DNA from: JAKPBU01 sp964425695
GTDB taxonomy: Bacteria; Pseudomonadota; Gammaproteobacteria; Xanthomonadales; Xanthomonadaceae
DNA length: 64,000 nucleotides
Direction: 5' to 3'
Assembly (NCBI GenBank): GCA_964425695.1
Contig: CAYRNF010000005.1
Location: 91,713 to 155,712, forward strand
Part shown: in pieces, positions 18,341 to 29,396 of the stretch
Numbering within the stretch: position 1 is the first letter of the stretch
How the letters are laid out: every line of letters begins with the position of its first letter
Translations under genes and position numbers: made by a program
Notes under the pieces: generated by a model
Databases searched by the model: none
Told to the model about the DNA's origin: nothing
The model's input: only the letters and a program-made list of their open reading frames with translations

Positions 18341-19386
18341 TGGGCGCCGCGCTGGCCAGCCCGCAATACCTGGCGCGGGTGGGAGACGTCGCCCGGGACC
18401 GCGACGCGGTGCTGTCGATCTGGCGCGGCAACCTGGGCGACGACGCGCGCATGCCGCGCAAGTACGCGTGGTTCTACGAGCAGGCCGATGCTGGACCGCC
18501 GTTGCTGGAACTGCTCACGGCCGACGGGCGCGAAGTGGGCACCTGTTCGGCCGGGCGGCGGCGCATGCTCCGCGACGGGCAGCCCTTGCGCGCCGGAGTG
18601 ATGGTGGATCTGGCGGTGATGCCAGAACACCGCACGCTGGGCCCCGCGATGATGCTGCAGCAGTCGCTGGCGCAGGCCGCGCGCGGGCAGCTGGATCTGC
18701 TGTACGCCTTCCCCAATCCCAAGGCGGCGCCGGTGTTCAAGCGCATCGGCTACCGCCCGCTCGGCGACCTGGTGCGCTACGTGCGCGTGCTGCGCCATGG
18801 CCCCTACCTGGCGCGCCGTATGCCGCGCGTACTGGCGTATGCCGCCGGCATCGCCGTGGACGCCTGGACACGCGCGCGCGACGCCCTGCGCCATGCCGGC
18901 ACCGCGCCGCTGCGCGCTACCTGGAGCGACCGCGTGGACCCGCGCGTGCAGCAGCTCTGGGAAGACTCCACCAAGCCGGACGGCATCGTCGGCGCACGCG
19001 ATGCCGCGCACCTGCGCTGGCGCTTCGACGCATCGCCCGAGGGCGGCTTCCGCCACCTGCTGGTGCGCGATGCGTCCGGCGACGCGCTGGTGGCCTGGTT
19101 CGCCGTCCGCGCCAACGGCGCCACGCTGCACGTGCACGATTACTGGTCGCTGCACGGCCCGGCGATCGGGACGCGCTGCCTGGACGCGCTGTTGCGCGCC
19201 GCGCGCAAGGCCGGGCACGCGGCGGTGTCGCTCGAACTGGCCAGCCTGTCGCCGCACCTCGCGCCGTGGCTGGCGATGGGCTTTTCCGAACGCAGCCGGC
19301 GCGCGGTCTTCGGCTACTGGGATGCGGCGGCGCTGGGCGAACACCTGGGCCAGCTGCACCTGACGGCGGCGGACGAAGACGAGTAG
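18340..19386 (+). CDS. GNAT-like acyltransferase
   Basis: A 348-residue protein. The N-terminal half has a GNAT-type core (AGVMVDLAVMPEHRTLGPAM, then FPNPKAAPVFKRIGYRPLG), the second half is a weaker repeat of the same fold (HLRWRFDASPEGGFRHLLV, WLAMGFSERS). Such double-GNAT proteins transfer acyl or aminoacyl groups from CoA or ACP thioesters to amines. Its ATG overlaps the stop of the NAD-synthase-like gene (TGATG), making it the last gene of the ACP-ligase-amidase cassette, so it is the likely transferase for the ACP-bound group. The exact family could not be named. Confidence 0.7.
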   Translation: MGAALASPQYLARVGDVARDRDAVLSIWRGNLGDDARMPRKYAWFYEQADAGPPLLELLTADGREVGTCSAGRRRMLRDGQPLRAGVMVDLAVMPEHRTLGPAMMLQQSLAQAARGQLDLLYAFPNPKAAPVFKRIGYRPLGDLVRYVRVLRHGPYLARRMPRVLAYAAGIAVDAWTRARDALRHAGTAPLRATWSDRVDPRVQQLWEDSTKPDGIVGARDAAHLRWRFDASPEGGFRHLLVRDASGDALVAWFAVRANGATLHVHDYWSLHGPAIGTRCLDALLRAARKAGHAAVSLELASLSPHLAPWLAMGFSERSRRAVFGYWDAAALGEHLGQLHLTAADEDE

Positions 19387-19469
19387 CGGCACGCCCTCGC
19401 ACCAAGCGGCCGCGGCGCGCGCTCCGAAAGCATCGCAAGGCGTCGGGTGTCCGCGTCCGCGCGCACCCG

Positions 19470-20501
19470 CTACGCCAGCATCCGCGCCTCGCGCCGGAAC
19501 AGGTACCAGGCCAGCCAGTCGTCGCGGAAGCGGCCGCGGCGGTCCACCACGCCGCCCGTCTCGAACCCGGTACGGCCCAGCAGCCATCCCGGACCCGAGC
19601 CGGTGGGATTCAGCACCGGAACGCTGGTGAACAGCAGCTCGTAACCCGCCTGCCGGGCACGCTCGGCGATGCCTGCATCGTGCGCGCCGTGCGGGAACGA
19701 CAGCGTCACTTCCGGCGCTTCGCCACGGCCGCTGGCTTCGCCCAGACGCGCCGCCAGGGCCACGCGCGCACCCTGCAGTTCGGCGTCCAGATCCTCGGCT
19801 TGCGTCATGCGCACGTGGCTCTTGCCATGCAGCCCCAGCGCGACGCCTCCCTCGCGCAGGGCCAGCAGCTGGCGTGCGTCGACCATGTGCTGCAGGCCGT
19901 CGTCCATGGCCGGCTGGAAAGGGGCCAGCAACGCCGCACGCCGGTCGTCGGACAGCGCCTCGAGCCGCGTCACCAAGGCGCGCATCGCCGCCAGGTTCTC
20001 CGTATCCGGCAACACCTCTCCGCCGTCCGCGGGCAGGGCCGCGGCGATGTCCGCCACGGCGATCGCACCGCGCCGCCACGCGGAGATCAGGCGTTCCTGC
20101 CAGAACGGCTGCCTGCGCCCCACCGCGTCGGCCACCACGAACATCAGCGCGGGCAGCCCGGCGCGCTGCAGCTCGGGCAACGCATGGTCCACGTTGTCCG
20201 CCCATCCGTCGTCGAAGGTCAGCAGCATCGCGCGCGGCGGCAGCGCCTCGCCGCCGCGCCGCGCGTCCAGCACCTGCTGCAGCGTGACCACGTGGTAATG
20301 GCGGCGGAAAAACGCGAGGCTGCGCGCGAAGACATCGCGCGCCAGCGTGTAGTCCGGATCGCATGTCGCCCAGCGCGGATCGTCGCGACAGAGCGTGCGA
20401 TGGAACATGACCACGGTTAGACTGCGTGCGTTGCGCACGCGGTGGTACAGCGGCAGCGCACCCGATGCGTACAGCACTCGACGGACAAGGTCTTTCAGCA
20501 T
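19470..20501 (-). CDS. Polysaccharide deacetylase (second copy in locus)
   Basis: A 343-residue CE4/NodB-type protein beginning MLKDLVRRVLYASGALP. Motif 1 is TFDDGWADNVDH and the histidine motif is the variant GLHGKSH; LSFPHGAHD matches the motif-3 region. This subgroup is common in exopolysaccharide loci. It is only distantly like the deacetylase at 2,011-3,072, so it may act on a different sugar or at a different stage. Its start codon shares two bases with the start codon of the divergent glycosyltransferase gene, so each gene's promoter must lie inside the other. Confidence 0.84.
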   Translation of the reverse strand: MLKDLVRRVLYASGALPLYHRVRNARSLTVVMFHRTLCRDDPRWATCDPDYTLARDVFARSLAFFRRHYHVVTLQQVLDARRGGEALPPRAMLLTFDDGWADNVDHALPELQRAGLPALMFVVADAVGRRQPFWQERLISAWRRGAIAVADIAAALPADGGEVLPDTENLAAMRALVTRLEALSDDRRAALLAPFQPAMDDGLQHMVDARQLLALREGGVALGLHGKSHVRMTQAEDLDAELQGARVALAARLGEASGRGEAPEVTLSFPHGAHDAGIAERARQAGYELLFTSVPVLNPTGSGPGWLLGRTGFETGGVVDRRGRFRDDWLAWYLFRREARMLA

Positions 20502-21414
20502 GGCGCAGCCGCCCCGGGTCTCAGCGATCATACCAACGTACAACCGGCGCGAACTCGTCCAGCGCGCCATCGACTCGGCGCTTGCGCAGACGCTGCCGCT
20601 GCACGAGATCGTGGTGGTGGACGACGGATCCACCGATGGCACCGGCGATGCGCTCAAGGCGCGCTACGGCGAGCGCATCACCTACCTCTGGCAGTCGAAC
20701 GCGGGCGTGTCCGCCGCGCGCAACGCAGGCATGGCCATGGCGCGCGGCGAGCTGTTCGCGCTGCTGGACAGCGACGACCTGTGGGCACCGGAGAAGACCG
20801 AGCGCCAGTGCGCCTACCTGGACGCCAACCCGCAGATCGGCATGGTGGTGTGCGACGTGGCGCGGGTGGACGCGGACGGCCAGCCCTTCGACTTCTTCCG
20901 CCGCCGCGACGTGATCGCCAGCGACGGCTGGGTGCTCGGCGACCTGCTCATGAACCCGGCCTTGATTCCCGCGTCGGCGATGCTGCGGCGCGAAGTGTTC
21001 GCCGATGTCGGCGGCTTCGACCCGGCGCTGCGCACCGCTGAAGACATCGACTTCTTCCTGCGCGTCGCCCGGCGCTGGCAGGTCGGGGTCAGCGAAGGGG
21101 CGATGGTGCGCGCGATGCGCGGCCACGAGGGGCTTTCCGCCGAGTCCAGCACCTACGACGACTACGTGCGGGTGATGGAGCGCGTGGTCGCGGCGTGCGA
21201 AGGGACGGTGCCGGAGGACGTGCGGCGCAGGGCGCTGTCGGCCGCGTACGTGCGCAACGCGCGCGGCCTGATGCTGCGCGGCCGCTGGCGCGATGCCTGC
21301 ACGCTGGCGGCGCGCGCCTGGCGCGCCGCGCCCGACGCCGCCGCGCGTCGCGACACGGCGGGGCTTGCCGGCTTCGCCCTGCGGCGCTTGGCGGTACGCA
21401 CGCTGCGCCGCTGA
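20500..21414 (+). CDS. Glycosyltransferase family 2
   Basis: A 304-residue GT-A enzyme opening PRVSAIIPTYNRRELVQRAI, followed by EIVVVDDGSTDGTGD, SNAGVSAARNAGMAMARGE and the metal-binding DxD motif LLDSDDLW. It adds a sugar from a nucleotide donor to a lipid-linked acceptor in the cytoplasm. AAGG ten bases before the ATG supports the start. The gene overlaps the divergent deacetylase by two bases at their starts and is convergent with the sugar transferase gene 13 bases downstream. Confidence 0.88.
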   Translation: MAQPPRVSAIIPTYNRRELVQRAIDSALAQTLPLHEIVVVDDGSTDGTGDALKARYGERITYLWQSNAGVSAARNAGMAMARGELFALLDSDDLWAPEKTERQCAYLDANPQIGMVVCDVARVDADGQPFDFFRRRDVIASDGWVLGDLLMNPALIPASAMLRREVFADVGGFDPALRTAEDIDFFLRVARRWQVGVSEGAMVRAMRGHEGLSAESSTYDDYVRVMERVVAACEGTVPEDVRRRALSAAYVRNARGLMLRGRWRDACTLAARAWRAAPDAAARRDTAGLAGFALRRLAVRTLRR

Positions 21415-21427
21415 GACGCGTGCGCGC

Positions 21428-22825
21428 TCAGCGCGCGCCACGGCCGAACAGCACCACCTCGACCGTCTGCAGCAGGATCAGCAGGTCGAACACCAGGCCG
21501 TGGTTCTTGACGTAGAACAGGTCGAACTTGAGCTTCTCGTCCGCATCGCGCACCGATGCGCCGTACGGGTAGCGCAGCTGCGCCCACCCGGTGAGGCCCG
21601 GCTTCACCGCGTGGCGCACGCCGTAGTAGCGCAGCTCGCCGGTCAGCAGCTCGACGAACTGCGGCCGTTCCGGGCGCGGGCCCACGAAGCTCATCTGCCC
21701 GCCCAGGATCGAGAACAGCTGCGGCAGTTCGTCCAGGCGCGTCTTGCGGATGAAGCGGCCCACGCGCGTGCTGCGGTCGTCGTCCTTGCTGGCCCAGCGC
21801 GCCACGCCATCGCCTTCGGCGTCCACGCGCATGCTGCGGAACTTCACGATCTCGAAATGGGTGCCGCGTTCGCCCACGCGTACCTGCCGGTACAGCACCG
21901 GCCCGCTGGACTCCAGGCGCACGGCGAGCGCGGTGAGCAGCATCAGCGGCCAGGTCAGCAGCAGGATCACCGAAGCGGCGACCAGGTCGAACCCGCGCTT
22001 GGTCAGGCGCCGCGGCAGCGAGTAGTCGAACCCGCCCGAGAACACCAGCCACGACGGGTCCACCACGCTCAGCGGCACCATGCCGGCCTCCCGCTCGAAG
22101 AAGGTGGACAGGTCGGTGACCGCCATGCCGCGCTGCACGCACTGCAGCATGTCTTCCATGGGCATGCCGCCGCGTCGCTCGTCGGGCGCGATGATGATCT
22201 CGTCCACGTTGAGCCGGTCGGCGAGCGCGCACAGACCCTCTGCGGGCGGCACGACCAGGCGCGCTTCGTCCACCACGACCTCGTGCCCCGGCACCGGCAC
22301 GAAGCCGAGCAGCACGAACGACTGGCGGTCGCCGCTGCGGCGCAGGCGCTGGTTGATGAGGTCGGCGTTGCGGCCGGCACCGAACACCAGGATGCGCTGC
22401 TTGAGCGCCTCGAACCGGAACGCGCGGAGCACGAACAGGCGGGTGCCCAGCACCGCCAGCAGCGACAGCGCCAGCGAGATCGCCAGCACGCCGCGGCCGA
22501 TGTACGCCTGCGGCAGCAGGTAGTAGATGACCACCAGCACGATGCCGCCGCACACGAACGACAGCAGCAGGCGCAGCAGGAAGTCCGCGCGCGTGTGGCG
22601 CACGTGGACCTGGTACAGGCCGAAGGCGGTCATGGCGCCGGTCAGGCACAGCCCGATCAGCAGCGCGCGCAGCGGCGCCTGTTCGATGAAGACCAGCCGG
22701 TCGTGCAGGTTGCCGTGGAAGCGCAGCGCGGCCGCAGCCAGCACCGACACCACGATCAGCGACAGCTCGATGACCCACAGCATGCGCAGGGCGATGCCCT
22801 TGCGGCTGGAACGCGACCTCTTCAT
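21428..22825 (-). CDS. Undecaprenyl-phosphate sugar-1-phosphate transferase (EpsB/exosortase-A-associated type)
   Basis: A 465-residue polyisoprenyl-phosphate hexose-1-phosphate transferase. Four N-terminal helices (residues about 12-30, 48-66, 80-100, 108-125) precede a Rossmann-like CoA-binding domain (RILVFGAGRNADLINQRL). The C-terminal catalytic domain has the last helix FDLVAASVILLLTWPL, then VLYRQVRVGERG, FEIVKFRSMR and KTRLDELPQL with FVGPRPERP. It starts repeat-unit synthesis by placing a sugar phosphate on undecaprenyl phosphate. Length and layout resemble the transferase found with PEP-CTERM/exosortase A loci. A GGGGGGCAGGG site precedes the ATG. Confidence 0.9.
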   Translation of the reverse strand: MKRSRSSRKGIALRMLWVIELSLIVVSVLAAAALRFHGNLHDRLVFIEQAPLRALLIGLCLTGAMTAFGLYQVHVRHTRADFLLRLLLSFVCGGIVLVVIYYLLPQAYIGRGVLAISLALSLLAVLGTRLFVLRAFRFEALKQRILVFGAGRNADLINQRLRRSGDRQSFVLLGFVPVPGHEVVVDEARLVVPPAEGLCALADRLNVDEIIIAPDERRGGMPMEDMLQCVQRGMAVTDLSTFFEREAGMVPLSVVDPSWLVFSGGFDYSLPRRLTKRGFDLVAASVILLLTWPLMLLTALAVRLESSGPVLYRQVRVGERGTHFEIVKFRSMRVDAEGDGVARWASKDDDRSTRVGRFIRKTRLDELPQLFSILGGQMSFVGPRPERPQFVELLTGELRYYGVRHAVKPGLTGWAQLRYPYGASVRDADEKLKFDLFYVKNHGLVFDLLILLQTVEVVLFGRGAR

Positions 22826-23041
22826 GACGCCCTGCCCCCCGTTTCCCCGCCCCCGGGGAGGGTGCGGGCCAGCACGATGGCGTTGCCCGAGGCAGCGGCC
22901 GCCGTCCTGGAAGAACCGATGCATCGCAGCCGATGCGGACCCGCGCGGACGCGGACTTCCCGTGACGTCTGTGTGAACGCGCCGAGCGGGCCACACAGGA
23001 CACGGCCGGGCTGGCCGCGCCGGGTCGGGTGCAGCGCCGGC

Positions 23042-24403
23042 TCAGTCGCTGCGGCGCGGCTTGCCGGCCGTGGACGCACCGCGGGCGGCGCGCAGGCGGT
23101 CGAGCTTGTCCTTGAGCTTCAACTCCAGTCCGGCTTCGCGCGGGCGGTAGTACACGCGCCCTTCGAGCGCGTCCGGGAACCCGGCCTGGTCCAGGGCCAC
23201 GCCGCCGTCCACGTCGTGGTCGTAGCGGTAGCCCCTGCCATGCCCGAGCTGCTTCATCAGCGCAGTGGGCGCGTTGCGCAGCTGCGTCGGCACCTCGAGG
23301 CTGCCGTGCTCGGACACGTCGCTGCGCGCCTGGGCGAAGGCGGCATAGACGGCGTTCGACTTGGCGGTACTGGCCAGGTAGACCACCACCTGGGCCAGGG
23401 CCAGGTCGCCCTCGGGGGATCCCAGTCGGTCGTAGGCGTCCCAGGCGTCGATCGCCATCTGCAGTGCGCGCGGGTCCGCCAGGCCGATGTCCTCCACCGC
23501 CATCCGCGCCAGGCGCCGGGCCAAGTACGCTGGATCCGCGCCGCCGTCGAGCATCCGCGCGAACCAGTACAGCGCCGCGTCCGGATTGGAACTGCGCACG
23601 CATTTGTGCAGGGCGGAGATCTGGTCGTAGAAGTGGTCGCCGCCCTTGTCGAAGCGGCGCGTGCGGTCCGCCAGGACCTGGGCCAGGGTGGATTCGGTGA
23701 CTTCGCCGCCCTCGCCTGCCAGCTCGGCGGCGATCTCCAGCAGGGTCAGCGCACGGCGCACGTCGCCGTCGGCCGCCTGCGCGATCTGCTCGACCAGGAC
23801 GTCCGCGATGCGCAGGCCGCGACCGCCCAGGCCGCGTTCGGCATCCGCCAGGGCCGCCCGCAAGGCGCCGGCGATGTCCGCGGCGGACACCGCCTCCATC
23901 ACGTGCACCCGGCATCGCGAGAGCAGCGCCGAATTCAGTTCGAAGGACGGGTTCTCCGTGGTGGCGCCCACGAACACGATGCTGCCGCGTTCGATATGCG
24001 GCAGGAAGGCGTCCTGCTGGACCTTGTTGAACCGGTGCACCTCGTCCACGAACAGCACCGTGCGCCGCCCCGCCGCGAACCGCTGCCCGGCCTCCTCCAA
24101 CACCTTGCGCACCTCGGGCAGTCCGCACAGCACCGCGGAGATCGCGCGGAACTCGGCGTCGGCATGTTGCGCCAGCAACAGCGCGAGCGTGGTCTTGCCG
24201 CATCCGGGCGGGCCCCACAGCACCATCGAATGGACGGCACCGGATTCGATCGAGCGCCGCAGCGCGCTGCCTGCGGACAGCAGGCGCCGCTGCCCCACCA
24301 TCTCGCCGAGCGTGCGCGGGCGCATGCGCTCGGCAAGCGGCGCCAGGCCGCATTGGGCTGCCGGGAGCAGGTCCTGCGCGTCGGTTCGGGAGGATTTCGG
24401 CAC
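23042..24403 (-). CDS. rarA: Replication-associated recombination protein A (RarA/MgsA)
   Basis: A 453-residue AAA+ ATPase of the clamp-loader group. Walker A is WGPPGCGKTTLA, Walker B is LFVDEVHRFNKVQQD, sensor 1 GATTENPSFELN, and the C-terminal tetramerisation part includes AVEDIGLADP and YLASTAKSNAVYAA. RarA acts at stalled replication forks. GTG at 24,403 is the most probable start because no ATG precedes the conserved LAERMRPRTL block; the ribosome site is weak. In many gammaproteobacteria rarA follows lolA and ftsK; here two extra exported-protein genes lie between lolA and rarA. Confidence 0.93.
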   Translation of the reverse strand: MPKSSRTDAQDLLPAAQCGLAPLAERMRPRTLGEMVGQRRLLSAGSALRRSIESGAVHSMVLWGPPGCGKTTLALLLAQHADAEFRAISAVLCGLPEVRKVLEEAGQRFAAGRRTVLFVDEVHRFNKVQQDAFLPHIERGSIVFVGATTENPSFELNSALLSRCRVHVMEAVSAADIAGALRAALADAERGLGGRGLRIADVLVEQIAQAADGDVRRALTLLEIAAELAGEGGEVTESTLAQVLADRTRRFDKGGDHFYDQISALHKCVRSSNPDAALYWFARMLDGGADPAYLARRLARMAVEDIGLADPRALQMAIDAWDAYDRLGSPEGDLALAQVVVYLASTAKSNAVYAAFAQARSDVSEHGSLEVPTQLRNAPTALMKQLGHGRGYRYDHDVDGGVALDQAGFPDALEGRVYYRPREAGLELKLKDKLDRLRAARGASTAGKPRRSD

Positions 24404-24479
24404 GGCTTCGGATCTGGGTCCTGCGCCGCACGATAGCAAGCCGGCCAGGGCCCGCGCGGACCCTGGCCGCGCGGGGATG

Positions 24480-25190
24480 TCAGCGCACCGCCTGCAGGCC
24501 CGCCATCGAAATCGGGACGGCCGCGCCCAGCGCGTAGTTGACGCGCAGCCAGGCATCACCGCTACGGTCGTACAGCGCTTCCACGCGCGCAGGCGTGCGT
24601 CCGTCCACGCCGAAATCGGCCAGGCCGCTCGCGTTGATGCGCACGTAGCGTCCGCCGCTTTCGTAGCTTTCGATCTGGTCCAGCTGCAGCCAGACCTGCT
24701 TGCCGCCCAGTTCGCCGCTCAGGGCGGCGGCAACGCGCTCGTCGAGCTGGCCGATCAGGCGCGCGTCGTTGGGGACCAAGCGCTCGCCGCCGCCGGGAAA
24801 CCCGCTGACCGTGATCGACGGGTAGCCTGCGTGGGCATCCACCACGTCATAGAGGGTGCGATACGTGAACGAAACCGCGTCGCTGCCCTGCGCCCCCATC
24901 TCCACGGTCCCGCGACCGGAGACCAGGCGTTCCCGGGCGCTCGAAATCGTCACGTTGTAGTCGTCGATCTTCACCGAGATCACGCGGCCGTCGAACTGCT
25001 CGGTCAGCGCGACCACCACGACCGACGCCACCGCATCCTGCAGCGACTGGTCGGGCTGGTCCGGGGCAGGCCCAGACGCTGACGCTTCTGGCAAAGCCCT
25101 TAACCCGGCCTGCGCCAAGGCGACGCATGGCACCAAGCACGCTGCAAGAATGCAAAGGAGGATGTAGGGCAGTGCGCGCTGCGGAGCCAC
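24480..25190 (-). CDS. Exported protein of unknown function, repeat family, copy 2
   Basis: A 236-residue protein (GTG start) with a signal peptide ending near VALAQA. The mature part has two imperfect units of about 70 residues; each ends in a Leu-Tyr-Asp block (FTYRTLYDVVDAH and ARVEALYDRSGDAWLRVNY) preceded by a basic beta-rich stretch (VISVKIDDYNV; VWLQLDQIESYESGGRYV). It is about a third identical by eye to the next gene upstream (25,286-25,999), so the pair arose by tandem duplication. No known domain was recognised. The location between lolA and rarA suggests no function by itself; a cell-envelope role is plausible because of export. Confidence 0.68.
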   Translation of the reverse strand: MAPQRALPYILLCILAACLVPCVALAQAGLRALPEASASGPAPDQPDQSLQDAVASVVVVALTEQFDGRVISVKIDDYNVTISSARERLVSGRGTVEMGAQGSDAVSFTYRTLYDVVDAHAGYPSITVSGFPGGGERLVPNDARLIGQLDERVAAALSGELGGKQVWLQLDQIESYESGGRYVRINASGLADFGVDGRTPARVEALYDRSGDAWLRVNYALGAAVPISMAGLQAVR

Positions 25191-25285
25191 GGCGGTCTTC
25201 CGGTCGCCCGGACTTCCGGGGAGTCTGACTATGGATAACGGCGCCCGGCTCCCGAACCGGCCGCCAGCGCGCGTGCGGGTTCAGC

Positions 25286-25999
25286 TCAGGGCGCCGCTTG
25301 CGCCATCCCCGCACCGAGCTCGTAGCCCACCTGCAGCCATTCGTTGCGGCTGCTGTCGTACAGCGCGTGCACCACGGCCACGCTGCTGCCCTGGCTGTCG
25401 AAGTCCACGGCGCCTACGCCTTCCAGGCGGACGTAGCGCTTGCCCGCCGCGAGTCGCGTGATCCTGTCCAGCTGCAGGCGCGCCGGCTGCTGGGCGAACT
25501 CGTCGTGCAGGCGGATCGATGCCTGCTCCGCCAGGTCGCGTCCCAGCGGGGACGTCGGCGACACTTCCGCCGATTCGCCGGTGCCGCCCACGGTCAGGCG
25601 CGGCTGGGCGACGCTGGCGCCCACGGAGTCGTACAGCGCGTTGAAGCGCAGCGGCAACCATTCCTCGTCGTCACCGATCCGAAGCCGGCCGGCACCGCTG
25701 ACCTGCAGGTCGATCAGGTTGACCGGTTCGGTCTCCAGTCGATCGAGCTTCACCTCGACCTTGCGCGCCCCGAACTGCGAAGAGATCGCACCGATCAGCG
25801 CGGCGGCCACCGCGTCGTCGATCGACTGCGCGGCTTCGCCACGCGATTCCGGCGCGCCTACCAGCGCGCGGCCTTCGACCTGCGGCGCAGGCTTGCCGGT
25901 CTGTGCCTGCACGCCGCCGGCTGGCGCCAGCGTGCCGACGGCGAACACCATCCCCAGGCAGGCGACGGGCAGGAAGAGCTGGACGATTCGCGAGTGCAT
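25286..25999 (-). CDS. Exported protein of unknown function, repeat family, copy 1
   Basis: A 237-residue protein with a signal peptide ending near GVQAQT. As in its downstream neighbour, the mature region is a tandem pair of units: VEVKLDRLETEPVNL with later LRFNALYDSVGA, then ARLQLDRITRLAAGKRYV with later VVHALYDSSRNEWLQVGYE. The Leu-Asp-Arg and Ala-Leu-Tyr-Asp blocks recur at matching spacing. It lies between the lolA terminator and its paralogue, with 95 bases between the two genes, so they may share a promoter in the 25,999-26,076 gap. No family name can be given. Confidence 0.68.
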   Translation of the reverse strand: MHSRIVQLFLPVACLGMVFAVGTLAPAGGVQAQTGKPAPQVEGRALVGAPESRGEAAQSIDDAVAAALIGAISSQFGARKVEVKLDRLETEPVNLIDLQVSGAGRLRIGDDEEWLPLRFNALYDSVGASVAQPRLTVGGTGESAEVSPTSPLGRDLAEQASIRLHDEFAQQPARLQLDRITRLAAGKRYVRLEGVGAVDFDSQGSSVAVVHALYDSSRNEWLQVGYELGAGMAQAAP

Positions 26000-26076
26000 G
26001 GCGGCATCGTCGGCAGCCCCTGGTGCAGGCCGCGTGACCGGCCCAGAGGCGGTTCAGCTACCGGTCGGCCGCAATG

Positions 26077-26103
26077 AAAAACGGCGGGACTGGCCCGCCG
26101 TTT
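26077..26103 (-). terminator. Rho-independent terminator of lolA
   Basis: An 8-bp GC stem (ACGGCGGG/CCCGCCGT, loop of 5) lies 20 bases after the lolA stop and is flanked by A/T runs that pair and, on the minus strand, end in TTTTT. Confidence 0.85.
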
Positions 26104-26123
26104 CTGCCGTGCGACTGGTGCGT

Positions 26124-26747
26124 TCAGCCTTCGCCGACCACGTCCACGTTCTTGCCAGGCACGTAACGGAACGTGCCGGCCTTGAAGCTCGGGTTGCGCT
26201 TCCAGCCGCTGAACGCGATCTCCGTGCGCTGGCCCAGCGCGTCCACCACCGTCATCTTCTGCAACCCGCCCTTGCCGAAACCGAGCTTGGCCGAGCGGAA
26301 CCCGCCTTCTTCTTCCTTGCGCGGTGTGAGCTGCAACCACTCCAGGCCGGCGGAGGTGCCCGCCTCGGTCACGGTGTAGTTGCGCTCGAGCTTGGCCGGA
26401 TCGATCAGCGCCGCCAGCGGGCTGTTCTGCTCTTCGGCGCCCTGCGGACGCTTGGTTGCCTGCTCCAGGTCGGGCTCGTACACCCACACGTGCTTGCCGT
26501 CAGCCACGATCAGCTGCGGATACGGCCGCGTGTACTCCCACCGGAACAGCCGGGGTGCGGACAGGGAGACCCGCCCGCTGGCGTTTTCCTTGCGCTTGCC
26601 GCTGGTGTCGTACACCTGCTGGGTGAAGGTGCCGTCCAGACCCTTGAGCCCCTTGGTGAAGGCCGCCAGGTCGTCGCGTGCGCCCGCCTGCGCGTTGCCC
26701 GCCACCAGCAAGGCACCGGTCAGCGTGGCGAGGATCGTGGTCTTCAT
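26124..26747 (-). CDS. lolA: Outer-membrane lipoprotein carrier protein LolA
   Basis: A 207-residue periplasmic protein with a Sec signal (MKTTILATLTGALLVAGNAQA). It has the LolA features GLDGTFTQQVYD near the N-terminus, FRWEYTRPYPQLIVADGKHVW (the conserved Arg of the lipid-binding lid is in FRWEY) and LDP-like LIDPAKL. LolA receives lipoproteins from LolCDE and passes them to LolB. A GGAG site precedes the ATG, and a terminator follows, so it closes the ftsK-lolA transcript. Confidence 0.95.
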   Translation of the reverse strand: MKTTILATLTGALLVAGNAQAGARDDLAAFTKGLKGLDGTFTQQVYDTSGKRKENASGRVSLSAPRLFRWEYTRPYPQLIVADGKHVWVYEPDLEQATKRPQGAEEQNSPLAALIDPAKLERNYTVTEAGTSAGLEWLQLTPRKEEEGGFRSAKLGFGKGGLQKMTVVDALGQRTEIAFSGWKRNPSFKAGTFRYVPGKNVDVVGEG

Positions 26748-26855
26748 GGCTGCTCCGTGGAATGCGATGGCGCGCAGTGTGGCCTGAACAAGCTGAATGC
26801 GCTTGCACGGCAGCGGCGCCGGTATGAACGCCTGCCTACGCCACCCCGACCGGCG

Positions 26856-29234
<2,379 letters not shown>

Positions 29235-29258
29235 CGTGTGCGGTTACCTTAAGAAAAT

Positions 29259-29299
29259 CCCCTAGGGGCTTGATCTTACGCGAATTCCGGAACTGTCAC
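29259..29299 (-). promoter_or_regulatory. Possible ftsK promoter and leader palindrome
   Basis: On the minus strand GTGACA (5 of 6 to TTGACA, 29,294-29,299) is followed 15 bases later by TAAGAT (4 of 6, 29,273-29,278). The spacing is short. The perfect 10-base palindrome CCCCTAGGGG at 29,259-29,268 falls just downstream, where the transcript leader or an operator would be. Confidence 0.3.
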
Positions 29300-29357
29300 G
29301 CATTCCAGCCGCCGTAGCGGATCCGGGCTGGACGGCCCGGACCGGGGATCACAGGCT

Positions 29358-29389
29358 GTGCCGGATCCAGGCTTGCCCGGATCCGGCAC
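29358..29389 (-). terminator. Inverted repeat after ald, possible terminator
   Basis: An 11-bp perfect inverted repeat (GTGCCGGATCC/GGATCCGGCAC, loop 10) begins 7 bases after the ald stop. It lacks a T run, so if it stops transcription it does so by another route or it mainly protects the mRNA 3' end. Confidence 0.45.
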
Positions 29390-29396
29390 CGAGGCC

